Below, piece by piece: positions 24,289-35,655 of a stretch of DNA of 64,000 bases. The first letter of the stretch is position 1. The number at the start of each line of letters is the position of its first letter. A program made the translations under genes and the position numbers. The notes under the pieces are model-generated. The model did no database searches and was not told where the DNA came from. It was given only the letters and a program-made list of their open reading frames with translations. The DNA comes from Megalonaias nervosa (lineage: Eukaryota > Mollusca > Bivalvia > Unionida > Unionidae): NCBI GenBank assembly GCA_016617855.1, contig JAECUM010001756.1, positions 62,001 through 126,000 of the forward strand, read 5' to 3'.

Positions 24289-25930
24289 ATGTCATCAAAA
24301 GTGGAGACTTTTCTTTCTAGTCCTACTCAGGAGCAGATATATAGTTTGAAAAAAGATAAGTTGCTTGAACTTGCCAGAAAATGTGATCTTTTTGAAGCAA
24401 AATCTTCCTTAACGAAACAAGAAATTAAAAATATTTTGATTCAATATTTGGTAGAGAAGAATGTTCTTGATAAAAGTGTTTTGGCTTCAGTCAGTAAGTC
24501 AGTATCAGACTCTGACATAAAAGTAATGGAATTAAAAATGAAATACAAGATGGAATTGGAATTAAGGAAGCTCGAGCTTCAGAAAGAGGAAAGAGAGAAA
24601 GAGAAACAATTGCAGTTGCAATTTGAAGAGAAGCAATTGCAATTGCAATTTGAAGAGAAGGAGAGAGAGAGAGAGACAGGAGAGGGAGAAAGATAAACAA
24701 TTACAATATGAGAAAGAGGAGAAAGAGAGACAGGAAAAAGAGAATGATAAACAAATTAAATTACAATTTGAGAAAGAGGAGAGAGAGAGAGACAGGAGAG
24801 GGAGAAAGATAAACAAATGCAAATGGAGTTACAGAAAGAACAAATACAATTACAAAAAGAACAAATGCACATACAGATGCATAAAGAAAAGGATGAAAAG
24901 GAATTTCAAACTACAATGAAAGAAATTGAGCTGGCAAGTGAAAAGCACAATCCCACTTCACATACAAGTTCAAGTTTTGACATTACAAGAAATATCAGGT
25001 TAGTGCCCCATTTTAGAGAAAAAGAAGTAGACAAATATTTTATTTATTTTGAAAAAGTTGCTGAAAATTTGAAATGGCCAAGGGAGCATTGAACTCAATT
25101 ATTGCAATGTGTACTTTTTGGCAAGGCCCGAGATATCTATGCATCCATGTCAGTACAGCAAGGTTCTGACTATGATTTGGTTAAGGAGTGCATCTTAAGG
25201 GGTTATGTGTTAGTCCCTGAGGCTTATCAGCAAAAATTCAGAAACTATAAAAAAGAACATGGACAAACTTCTGTTGAATTTGCAAGAGAAAAAGAGCAGT
25301 TATTTAAGAGATGGTGCTTAGTCAAGAAAGTTGAACATGATTATGAAAGTCTCGAACAACTTGTATTACTTGAAGAGTTCAAGAACTGTGTTCCTAATGA
25401 CATTAAGAATCATCTTGAAGAGCATAAGATCGAAACCTTGGAAAATGCTGCTCTTGCTGCTGACAAATATTCCTTAACTCATAAAGTTCCTGTTGTAGCC
25501 AAATCTTTCACTCAGCAGTCTACTGGTAGAAAGGTATTTCAGCCTAATATGACTCCTTCTAAAACTCAATCTGGCACAACTTCTAAAAATCAAGCTTCTG
25601 ATAAACTTGATTCAAAATCCTTGTCTATTCCTACGTGTACCTATTGCAAGAAAAAAGGACACGTCATTTCTGATTGCTTTAAATTGAAATATAGGCATCA
25701 GAATCAAGATAGACCTATCCCAAATGCTCTTATTTCTAAGAGGTCAAGGTCACGGTCATGTATTGAAAGCAATATATTTGTTGGGTCTAATAAACCCCAG
25801 TCTGATTTTATTATGGAGAATTATGAACCATTCATGTCGAAGGGTTCTATATCACTCTTGGGTGATTTGGCCAATCCTATCCCTATTAAAATTTTAAGGG
25901 ATACAGGAGCTTCTCAGAGTCTTTATTATC
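24289..25930 (+). pseudogene. gag pseudogene of the Gmr1-like element
   Basis: Reading starts at the ATG at 24289 (MSSKVETFLSSPTQEQIYSL). A long Lys/Glu/Gln coiled-coil region follows, encoded by purine-rich repeats. Two GA-runs (about 24657-24676 and 24777-24792) have slipped, sending the frame +1 and then back. At 25090 a Trp codon has become TGA (WPREH*TQLLQ). After that about 290 residues are open: a helical gag core resembling the SCAN-like region of such elements (about 25200-25480) and a CCHC knuckle CTYCKKKGHVISDC near 25636-25677. The order and motifs are typical of a retrotransposon nucleocapsid protein. It cannot be translated intact. Confidence 0.85.
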
Positions 25931-26143
25931 AGGTACTTTGCCTTTTTCTGAGAAGTCCTGTTCTAATGAGAGTGTTCTCATTCAGGGAGTAGAGTGCAGC
26001 TTTGTTAATGTTCCTCTCCATTCTATAAATTTGTCATCAGACTTGGTTTCAGGACCTGTGACAGTCGGTATAGTGTCTACTTTACCTGTTGAGGGCATTC
26101 ATTTGTTACTAGGCAACGACCTAGCTGGAAAACAAGGTTGTGG
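25831..26143 (+). pseudogene. Aspartic protease remnant of the Gmr1-like element
   Basis: The active-site motif DTGASQS lies at about 25902-25922, in frame with gag. A frameshift near 25930 moves the rest into another frame, where HLLLGNDLAGKQ (about 26100-26136) is the conserved C-terminal part of retroviral-type proteases. A stop and a further frame change follow at 26145. The protease dimer could not be made from this copy. Confidence 0.8.
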
Positions 26144-27310
26144 TTAATCCACTTGTAACTGATAAGCCTTCTTTGGATCAGAAAGTTGATCCTATTGAAA
26201 AAGAATACCCTGATTTATACCCAGCTTGTGCAGTTACTAGAGCTATGGCAAAGAAAGCTCTTGAGAATGATTTTGATAAGGAAAGTATTCCTTTAGCTGA
26301 CACATGTATTGGTCAGGCTTTTGATGAGGTCACTTTCACTCCTAATTTGGATCAATCAAAAGGTATTGATCACAGTGATTCTCTTTTAAATACTCATTCT
26401 CTTTTATTTAATCAGGGTGACAAACGACAATCACTTGTCGTTGAACAGGAAAAAGATCCTGAGATCGCCTGTTTGTTTCAGAGGGCCATTAGTGAAACTG
26501 AAGAAGTACCTGTCTGTTATTTCATTAAAAATGGAATTCTTATGAGAAAATGGAGACCTCCCGAAGTACCTGCTAGTGACGAATGGTCAGTGAACTATCA
26601 GATTGTAGTTCCAAAATCTTACAGACAGGAAATACTTAGTTTGGCCCATGAAACTCCTCTGGCTGGTCATTTAGGGATACATAAAACCTATCACAAGATT
26701 TTGACTCACTTTTATTGGCCAAAAATCAAAAGTGATGTTTGTAAATTTTGTAGATCTTGTCATACTTGTCAAATGGTAGGAAAAAATAATCAAATAATCA
26801 GAAGATACCTAAGGCTCATTTGCAACCAATTCCTGCATTTGACAAACCATTTGGCAGAATTATGGTAGATTGTGTTGGTCCCTTACCTAAGACCAAGTCA
26901 GGCAACCAATATTTGTTGACCATTATATGTGTGTCAACAAGATTCCCAGAGGCAATTCCTTTGAGGAATATTAAAACCAAAACCATAGTAAAAGCTTTGA
27001 TAAAGTTTTTTACTCAATTTGGCCTTACTAAATCAGTCCAATCAGGTCAAGGGTCAAATTTTATGTCTGGAATTTCCAGCTTGTTACGCTTGAATTTGGC
27101 ACTCAGCAATTCAAGTCAAAAGTGAAATTATGGTTTCACAGAACTTTACTTGAGAGAACATTTAAGTCTTGAAATAGAGTTCATTCTCTCTTGGTCATTC
27201 TTCAAAATTTTCTTCAAATTAGATTTTATGGCCCTTACAAAGTTAAGAAGAAAATGAATGAGTTAAATTATAATAATAGTACTCTGATCTAAATAAATTA
27301 ATGGAGTACT
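26140..27310 (+). pseudogene. Integrase pseudogene (upstream of RT)
   Basis: The frame opening at 26140 (242 residues) holds the HHCC zinc-binding domain at about 26647-26772 (HLGIHKTYHKI ... CKFCRSCHTC). A frameshift near 26795 leads into the catalytic core: VDCVGPLP with the first Asp at 26868. The second catalytic Asp, expected in VQSDQG, reads VQSGQG, so a GAT has become GGT at 27045-27047. The segment that should carry the catalytic Glu is missing: after GTQQFKS (about 27100) the sequence jumps to a fragment like RFHRTL and then a chromodomain-proximal GPYKVKKKMNELNY near 27229-27270. Integrase is inactive. Confidence 0.85.
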
Positions 27311-28852
27311 AGTATATTGAGAGAGATAGCCAGGTAAATCATGCATTTAATTTAGTTGTACCTGTCCCACAAACTGAGGATTTAAGTGAAGAAATTCAAT
27401 CGGACACTGTTGATCTTGGAACAACAAATCTTCGGAATTCAGAAATTATGAAAAATCTGGACCAGAAACTTTTACATTTACAAGAACAAGAAAGGAATGA
27501 ACTTAAACAGTTATTATTTGAATATGAGCACTTGTTTCCAGATATTCCTACAAGGACAAACAAAATTTTTCATGACATTGAAATTGTAGATTCAAAACCT
27601 GTGAAACAACACCCATACAGGATGAACCCTCTCAAACAGGAATACTTGAAAAAGGAAATTCAGTATTAACTGGAGAACGATTTCATAGAGCCCAGTGAAA
27701 GTGATTGGAGTTCACCATGTATACTTGTTCCGAAACCGGATAAAACTTTCCGTATGTGCACCGATTACAGGAAGGTGAACAGTGTGACAAAAACAGATTC
27801 ATTTCCATTACCAAGAATCAATGACAGTATTGATAAAATTGGAAATGCCAAGTATGTCACCAAATTTGACCTTCTGAAAGGATTTTGGCAAATTCCACTA
27901 ACAGAAAGAGCAAAGGAAATTTCGGCATTTGTGACTCCAGATGGACTCTATCAATATAAAGTAATGCCGTTTTTGTGATGAAGGGTTCCCCAAGTACTTT
28001 TCACTTGATGAATATGATTGCCTCTGGTCTAGATTATTGTGATGCTTACATCGATGACGTCATCATCTTCAATGACACCTGGAAAGAACATCTAGCCACA
28101 ATATGGAAATTCTTCGACAGACTCACTGATGCAAATTTGACAATCAATTTATCTAAAAGTGAGTTTTGCCATGCTTGTGTAACTTTTCTAGGACATTTTG
28201 TGGGACATGGTCAAGTTAAACCTATAGATACTAAGGTCAAGTCTATCTCTGATTTCCCTGTGCCTGTCAGTAAAAAGCAACTGATGCGATTTTTGGGTAT
28301 GGCCGGATACTATCGAAAATTTTGTTCCAAATTTTCAAATATTGCTGAACCCCTGACAAACTTGTTGAGTAAGAAAAACAAGTTTCTTTGGACTGAAAAA
28401 TGTCAGGAGGCTTTTGATAGATTAAAAGCCATACTCAAAAATTGCGCCGGCTCTCACAGCTCCAAATTTCAATCAATCTTTTAAATTATCTGTGGATGCA
28501 AGTGATGTTGGGGTTGGAGCAGAATTGATTCAAGAAGATAGAAATGGTGTTGATCACCCAGTGTGCTATTTCTCTAAGAAATTAAATAATCACCAAGAAA
28601 TTACTCAACAATCGAGAAGGAATGTTTGGCTTTAATATTGGCATTACATCATTTTGAAATTTACATTAGCTTAGCTCCTTCTCTGGTTGTTGGTTTTAGT
28701 GATCACAACCCCCTTACTTTCATCGACGAGATGAAAAATAAAAATCAAAGATTATTAAGGTGGAGTTTGTTTTTGCAAGAATATAATCTTGATATCAGGC
28801 ACATCAAAGGAAAAGACAAAATTTGATTGCAGATACACTTTCCCATGTATAA
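27311..28852 (+). pseudogene. Reverse transcriptase and RNase H pseudogene
   Basis: The N-terminal linker and RT begin around 27360. Visible are KQHPYRMNPLK, a stop at 27667-27669 (Leu codon to TAA), then SSPCILVPKP, FRMCTDYRKVN, KFDLLKGFWQIPL (first catalytic Asp at 27868) and VMPF. A single-base insertion follows near 27973. The catalytic YIDD is at 28047-28058 and the thumb has FLGMAGYYRKF. RNase H starts VDASDVGVG near 28494, with frameshifts around 28475, 28600 and 28822, and the C-terminus IADTLSHV ends at TAA 28850-28852. The RT is of gypsy type despite the copia-like domain order. Confidence 0.88.
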
Positions 28853-28979
28853 AAATATTATTTCGTGTACACTTTGTATAATTCATGAGAGAGTTTTCTT
28901 ATGTAATTTTTATTTTACCTCATGTATAATTTACATATGGTAAAAAGAAAGCTTTATTACATAAATCTTTCTTTTTCTT

Positions 28980-28990
28980 TATGGGGGAAG
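28980..28990 (+). promoter_or_regulatory. Polypurine tract of the Gmr1-like element
   Basis: The sequence TATGGGGGAAG abuts the TGTTATG start of the 3' LTR. This is the expected position and composition for the primer of plus-strand DNA synthesis. Confidence 0.75.
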
Positions 28991-29918
28991 TGTTATGAAT
29001 ATGTAATTAAATTGCTTGTGTGTTAGTTTTAAATTCTTTTTTATTTTATTTTTGTTTCATTACATTTTATTGAAATGATTATTTTCATGGGATTTGATAT
29101 TTTTGAAAAAATATTAGTCTGATTAGAATGTAAAAGGTATTACATGATCAGTATTTTTAGCTCACCTTGGTTGAGATGTTTTGTAAACACTAAGCGGAAA
29201 TGATTGGCTATTACCAAGGTCACATTCTGCGTTCGTGATGGTTCTAATTTGTAAACAACTTTTTTTATTGAAACTTATAGTAAGATTCTCTAAGTCCTTT
29301 AAGGCGTGCATGCAAATTATCATTTTTTTTAATGTGATGTTCAAATTAGAAATCATGTAGCCTGTCACATGAGCCACCGAGTGATCTAAAATCGAGGCTT
29401 AAAACGGCCATTTTCTACTAGATCTAGAGAGTCTTATTCCTACACCTTGAGGGTACAAGGTGTTTATATTGTTGATGCTGGCTTGTTCTGAAGTTCATCT
29501 ATTTTTTGGGAATTTAATAATTCATTCTCTAGAAAACTACACAAGTGCTTCATATTTATAAAGTTCTGGGAGAAAGATATTCAGTGGAAATTTATTCTGG
29601 AATTCTAAACAGAAACATTATAAACTGTGATTCAATCGAGGAATAGTTGCCATTAGTACAACAATCTCATCTGATGTCATCACCTTCCATATTGGAATTT
29701 CATCGAGATTCGAACCTGGATTCAATTAGAACTGTTTAGTGATAGGACTTACATTTTTCAATTTTAGGATTAGTTTTTGGATTATATTCACAAACCGTAA
29801 GTCCTATTTCCTATTTTTACATTGTTTTCTAGGGAAATAAATAATTTTTTTTAAATTTACAAAGCTTGTTGGCTTCACTCTTTTCTTTTGTTACTTTTGT
29901 ACGAGCCAACACGTAACA
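28991..29918 (+). repeat. 3' LTR of the Gmr1-like element
   Basis: 928 bases directly after the polypurine tract. It begins TGTTATGAATATG and ends CGTAACA, giving a TGTTA...TAACA inverted terminus. Similarity to the 5' side seems to continue about 20 bases beyond the LTR end (agtggcagattggggt versus aaagaaaattggggtt), so the right boundary is slightly ambiguous. Confidence 0.88.
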
Positions 29919-30020
29919 AGTGGCAGATTGGGGTCTGTGCTTTTCATTGTCAAGATATTTCAGTCAGAGAGTATAAATCCTCATCCGATGTGATGCCAGT
30001 TTTGAGTCTTCAGTATTTAC

Positions 30021-31858
30021 ATTAAGATGTACACTTTACAGAGGAATGTGCATTATGATGCCCATTTTACACAGGTAAAGTACAATAGGATGCACACTTT
30101 ACACAGGTAAAGGATATTAGGATGCCCATTTCACACAGGTAAAGTACATTAGGATGCCCCATTTCACAAAAGTAAAATACATTAGGATGCCCATTTTATG
30201 CAGGTAAAGTACATTAGGATGCACACTTTACACAGGTAAAGGATATTAGGATGCCCATTTCACACAGGTAAAGTACATTAGGATGCCCCATTTCACAAAA
30301 GTAAAATACATTAGGATACTCATTTTACGCAGGTAAAGTACATTAGGATGCCCATTTTACGCAGGTAAAGTACATTAGGATGCACACTTTACACAGGTAA
30401 AGGATATTAGGATGCCCATTTCACACAGGTAAAGTACATTAGGATGCCCCATTTCACAAAAGTAAAATACATTAGGATACCCATTTTACGCAGGTAAAGT
30501 ACATTAGGATGCCCATTTTATGCAGTTAGAGTATGTCAGGATGCACACTTTACAAAAGTAGAATCCATTATTTTACACACTTTACACAGGTAAGTATATT
30601 GGGATGTGCATTTTACACAGGTAAAGTATATTAGGATGCACACTATACATAGGCTAATTGCATTAGTATGCACACTGTACATGGGTTAATTGCATTAGTA
30701 TGCACACTTTACATAGAAAGTACATCACACAGGGAAAGTACATTAGGATGTACACATTATACAAGTAATGTACATTAGAATGTACACTTTACACAGGTAA
30801 AGTGCCATCAGATGCACATTTTACACAAAGTACATTAGGATGTACACATTACACAGGTAAAGTACATTAGGATGCATATAATTTACACAGGATAAGTACA
30901 TTAAGATGCACACTTTACACAGGAAAAGTACATTAGGATGCATGCTTTACACAGGCAAAGTATATTAGGGTGCACACATTACACAGGCAAAGTACATTAG
31001 GATACACACTTTACACAGGATGAGTTCATTAGCATGCACACTTTACAGAGGCAAAGTACATTAGGGTGCACACATTACACAGAATAAGTACATTGGGATG
31101 CATACTTTTACATGGTAAATTTCATTAGGATGCACACTTTATACAGGCAAATTACATTAGGATGTACACTTTACACAGGATAAGTACATTAGGATTCACA
31201 CTTTACACAGGAAATGTACATTAGGATTCCGACTTTACACAGGTAAAGTACATTAGGATTCACACTTTACACAGGTAAATTACATTAGGATGCACACTTT
31301 ACACATGATAAATACATTAGGATGCACACTTTATACATGTAAATTACATTAGGATGCACACTTTACACATGATAAGTGCATTAGGATGCACACTTTATAC
31401 ATGTAAATTACATTAGGATGCACACTTTACACAGGATAAGTACATTAGGATTCACATTGTACACAGAATAAGTACATTAGGATTCACACTTTACACAGGT
31501 AAAGTACATTAGGATGCACACTTTATACAGGATAAGTACATTGGGATGCACACTTTACATAGGTAAATTACATTAGGATGCACACTTTACACAGGTAAAT
31601 TACATTAGGATGCACACTTTTCACAGGTAAAGTGCATTAGGATGCACACTTTACACATGACAAGTGCATTAGGATGCACACTTTACACAGATAAAGTAGA
31701 TTAGGATGCACATTTTACACAGGTAAATTACATTGGGATGCACACTTTATGCAGGTAAAGTACATTAGGATGCACAGTTTACACATGATAAGTACATTAG
31801 GATGCACACTTTACACAGGTAAATTACATTAGGATGCACACTTTACACAGGTAAAGTA
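30021..31858. repeat. Large minisatellite, unit about 32 bp
   Basis: About 57 copies of attaggatgcacactttaca caggtaaagtac. The left third (about 30070-30510) shows a higher-order period: a four-to-five-unit block including gccccatttcacaaaagtaa recurs three times. It ends about 165 bases before exon 9. Confidence 0.93.
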
Positions 31859-32022
31859 TGAGTTTCTCCCATAAACAAGAAGCTGTCTTATCAGTGACAT
31901 AGATCTTGATGAGTCACTTCAGCTTTTGGACTTCATCCACTTTTCATACCAAGCTCATAATCTTTACATAACAGACAAAGAGGCAAATTAAATGATTAAT
32001 TGATCAACGTTTCATCTTGCAG

Positions 32023-32087
32023 GTTCCTCTGACATGAGATTGACACAACCACCATCAGTATTTCAGTTACCTCCCTTACCAAGGAAT
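32023..32087 (+). CDS. Host gene coding exon 9 (small Pro-rich exon)
   Basis: Acceptor catcttgcag ends at 32022. The first two bases complete the Gly codon from exon 8 and 21 residues follow (SSDMRLTQPPSVFQLPPLPR plus N). The donor at 32088 (GTATCC) is weak; I chose it because it leaves phase 0, which the terminal exon needs, and because the frame soon loses protein-like composition. The exon sits about 165 bases after the end of a 1.8-kb minisatellite. Confidence 0.65.
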
Positions 32088-32857
32088 GTATCCTTTAATA
32101 GCAAATGTACTTTGTCCGTATAACATATTTTTCAGGTATATTAGCAGTCTCTTATAATGAATGAAGAAATAAAATATAAATTGAATTTTAAATTTTATGT
32201 ATCAGATTATATTTCAAAAAGCTTAATATTTCTTGCTGCATTTAACAAAGCATAAACTGTCAGATGTGAAATCTAGAAAGGTGTTATGTGAACTGTGTGA
32301 TTCTGCAGCTGACATTTACCAGTTTATAAAAAGAAAAGAAAACAAAAGTCTTAAAATTGCAATCCTGAACTAATTTACTGTTGTCTTTGATAATGGTGTG
32401 TTTTTATCTCTGTTTTTGTAAGACCCTCAGAAACCTGGCACATAAGAATATTCTCCCTTGTTTTGAATCGGCTATTTTTAGCATCTAAAAAGAATTAGTC
32501 CTTATGCTAATCGATTTATTTGAATGATGAATCACACACACTTTGACAATCATTTAATGATAAGGTTGTGAAAAAAAAAGAAGTATTTGTTTACATAGGC
32601 AAAGAAATATTTAATTAAAAGAAATATTTAATTAAAAGAAATATACCCTGAAAACAATGTGAAGCCTATTTAGGGTGTCACCAATTCCTGTAAATTCTTT
32701 TGTTAAAGGTTCTCATAGGGATCTTCGCAGATAAATCTGAATCTGGGTAAAGGTTAACTTTGTTGAACATTTAAGTCTACAATTTATCCTGGATATTTAT
32801 TTATATAAGGAATTTTTTATCAGCAGTCACAGTAATTTCACCAGCTCCTTTTTGTTG

Positions 32858-32909
<52 letters not shown>

Positions 32910-33634
32910 GAGTGAGTTTCGAATTTTCCCGAAACCATACCTAATTCATAGTCAGGGCATCTTCAAAAAGGTCTTGGGACCATCCAAGTGGTAGTATTCT
33001 GGTTATTAACTTTGAGAAGGACAAAAATAATTATTTCATATTTAACATTTGTTTTCTTTAGTAGCCACCAATCATCAAGGTTCACTTATGTCCCGAACTA
33101 AATGGAATCAACATCATTTTGTCATAGAAAACAGGAATTGTTAAAAATAAAAATCTACTTCTATTTGGAGACTCTCTCATGACATCTAAGTTCCAGCCTG
33201 AATTAGAAATTTGATCATATTCAGGATGTATTGTTAGAAATAAGTAAAAGCTGTAGCAAAACAAATATATCTGCGCATATATTGCTGGAATTGTGTCTGT
33301 GTATTGGAATTGTAGAGGATAAAATTTTACTTTTAATGCCTTTCTTAACTGCATACTGCCTTAGGTGACAAAATAATGAGTGTCTAATTTACTATGTTTG
33401 CTATACTTTATAACTTTTTGAGTTCAGAAAAATTTAGAATGATCAGTCTTATATAAAGAGAGGCATATGAGCAACTAAAAGATTTTGTTTTTTAGTGAAA
33501 AGATAGTTTCCTCTCCCTGCCATGGCAGTAAATGTCAGTCTGTGTAACACTTTACTTGACAGAAGGAACAAAAATCCAGCAATCTGAATAAAATTATATT
33601 TTAATAGGAGTAGGAAACTGAAAATCTGTGTCTT
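32088..33634 (+). other. Intron between exons 9 and 10, left part
   Basis: AT-rich. It contains a (GA)n run at 32861-32906 and a short tandem (aagaaatatttaattaa, three units near 32600). No gene is seen. Confidence 0.5.
32861..32906. repeat. (GA)n microsatellite
   Basis: AG run of about 46 bases. Confidence 0.95.
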
Positions 33635-34150
33635 CTTTTCATTAGCTTGAAACAGTTTGTCAGTATAAACAGTCATCTTTTCATTAGCTTGAAACATTTT
33701 GTCAGTATAAACAGTCATCTTTTCATTAGATTGAAACATTTTGTCAGAATAAGCAGTCATCTTTTCATTAGCTTGAAACATTTTGTCAGTATTAGCAGTC
33801 ATCTTTTCATTAGATTGAAACAGTTTGTCAGTATAAACAGTCATCTTTTCATTAGATTGAAACATTTTGTCAGAATAAACAGTCATTTTTTCATTAGATT
33901 GAAACATTTTGTCAGTATAAACAGTCATCTTTTCATTAGATTGAAACAGTTTGTCAGTATAAACAGTCATCTTTTCATTAGATTGAAACAGTTTGTCAGT
34001 ATAAACAGTCATCTTTTCATTAGATTGAAACATTTTGTCAGAATAAGCAGTCATCTTTTCATTAGCTTGAAACATTTTGTCAGAATAAGCAGTCATCTTT
34101 TCATTAGATTGAAACATTTTGTCAGAATAAGCAGTCATCTTTTCATTAGC
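33635..34150. repeat. Minisatellite, unit 42 bp, open on both strands
   Basis: About 12 copies of cattagattgaaacattttg tcagtataaacagtcatcttt t. On the minus strand it encodes a perfect-period 14-residue repeat (MTAYSDKMFQSNEK, with MTVYTDKLFQSNEK variants) in one open frame, 33449-34138. The plus strand is open too. There is no clear start context or splice structure. Confidence 0.92.
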
Positions 34151-35406
34151 TTTTCTTGTCCCCTGCCCTTCCCCTCAGATTTGCATTTGGAAAAATACCA
34201 CAGACCAAATAAGTTAGATTAAAAAAAACCATTTTAAATGTAGAAAAATTACATTAATGGCATGAAAATCCAATCAAGTCATCTTTATACGCCTAGAAAC
34301 AAAATTGTATTTCTCTACCTTATAAAGTTTCTGCTAAATTTAGTTTACAGGGTTTTTGTCACAAGTGTGAAAATCCTAACAAGTTATAAAATTTGTGAAA
34401 AAAACAATGAAGAATTAATCAAATTAGGTCACCTACATATTAATACAAATATGCATACAACAATTTGTATTTGTCTGTCTCAAGTGAATTTTAGGTAAAT
34501 GTACTTACAATCGTTGCTTAAACATGCCTGCAAGGTTTTTGTAAAAACAAGTATAAGTACTGAAAGAAATTCAAAAGTATTATCTAAAAAATTTGAAAAT
34601 TAAGATCACAATCACCTGAACCTATCAGGTCTTTAACCAGTCAAAGGTATCTAAATGTCGAATTTGGTCTGGTTTGGTTAAATTATCTTTTAAGCTATTT
34701 TACTTACAAGAAAATGTGACAGATGATGGACACTTCAAAACCAAAACATCTCCTTCCTTTGGTGGGGTGGGCAGGAGGGCTAGGGTTGTCACATTTACAG
34801 AAGTTGTAAATGTTTACATGACTGAGAGTACATGCAACAATCACTTTTAAATGCTGACACTGTCGCATAAGAATCCACCAAAAGGAGAGCTTCATGAGTG
34901 CAAATTGAATGTTATTTCTTCATTATAAATGGCGTTAAAAGGAAAGTGAGTTAATTGAATTGGCATATAGAGGGTGTCACCTGTATTAATTTTAATTGCA
35001 ATTTTTCATGGCTATACAGAATCTATATAGATAAGACTTTACCAATTTTAGGTATATACTGGAAAGTAAAGCAGAATGTTTATATTTATTGTTAACAAGT
35101 TTACTACATTCATGATAAAGTTATTCAAAATTTCTGCATAATTCGTGCATGAACAATCTTTCTAATGAATCAGAATGGACTTCCATTGAACATAATGCAT
35201 GTTGACTCTAATTCAATTTACTCAGTTCCTTGATTTGTCAATAAGAGTGATCTTTCTTTCGTCCAGTGATAGAGGGTGAGGGGATGTAACTCTTACTGTT
35301 ATCCAGCGGTAGCAGATCAAGGGAGGTAATTCTTACTGATTTGCAAACTGGTAGATGGATTGGTTCAGGGCCTTACTATGTTGTTATTCCTTGACAGTGT
35401 TTTCAG
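34151..35406 (+). other. Intron between exons 9 and 10, right part
   Basis: AT-rich sequence with no recognised feature, ending at the acceptor for the terminal exon. Confidence 0.5.
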
Positions 35407-35655
35407 AGAGCTTCTGTTGTGAATCTGTTTGAATTAAGCCGGAACTTCCACAGTCGTGGCCCTGGCTGGTTAATGGATCGGTACATACAGCAGCAGGAAC
35501 CATTGCATAATGTACATGGTATACCACAGACTCCTGCGCACACATCAAACTTTCGATCCCCACCCTTCACACCCCTTCCAACACAAATCACAAGGTTTGA
35601 GCCAACAGAAGATGGTCATCCACTACTGACAAGGGAAAGAGAAGCTGAGGTGTAA
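35407..35655 (+). CDS. Host gene terminal coding exon 10 and stop codon
   Basis: Acceptor gtgttttcag ends at 35406; the exon is read in phase 0 as RASVVNLFELSRNFHSRGPG, then WLMDRYIQQQEPLHNVHGIP, then a Pro/Thr-rich tail ending REREAEV and a TAA at 35653-35655. It encodes 82 residues. The WLMDRYIQQQEPL segment looks conserved-helical, while the last 45 residues look disordered. An AATAAA lies 348 bases after the stop. The C-terminus of the gene is therefore complete. The family is not recognised; a profile search with the assembled protein would settle it. Confidence 0.82.
   Translation, partial: RASVVNLFELSRNFHSRGPGWLMDRYIQQQEPLHNVHGIPQTPAHTSNFRSPPFTPLPTQITRFEPTEDGHPLLTREREAEV

Larger units (their letters stand above)
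23213..29918 (+). mobile_element. Degenerate Ty3/gypsy LTR retrotransposon with copia-like pol order (Gmr1-like)
   Basis: An element of about 6.7 kb in the host intron 22533-32022, same strand as the host gene. It has 928-bp LTRs at both ends, starting TGTTATGA; the right one ends CGTAACA. A polypurine tract (ATGGGGGAAG) sits directly before the right LTR. Coding remnants run gag, zinc knuckle, protease, integrase (HHCC then core), reverse transcriptase, RNase H. Integrase upstream of RT is known for Gmr1-type elements within Ty3/gypsy, whereas ordinary gypsy has it downstream. At least seven frameshifts or stops, a mutated catalytic residue and a deletion in integrase make it non-autonomous. 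A 4-base AGTG flanks both ends as a possible target duplication. Confidence 0.9.

Noticed and set aside
24491..24822. Antisense Leu/Ser-rich frames over gag
   Set aside because: They mirror the Lys/Glu-rich coding repeats of gag on the other strand.
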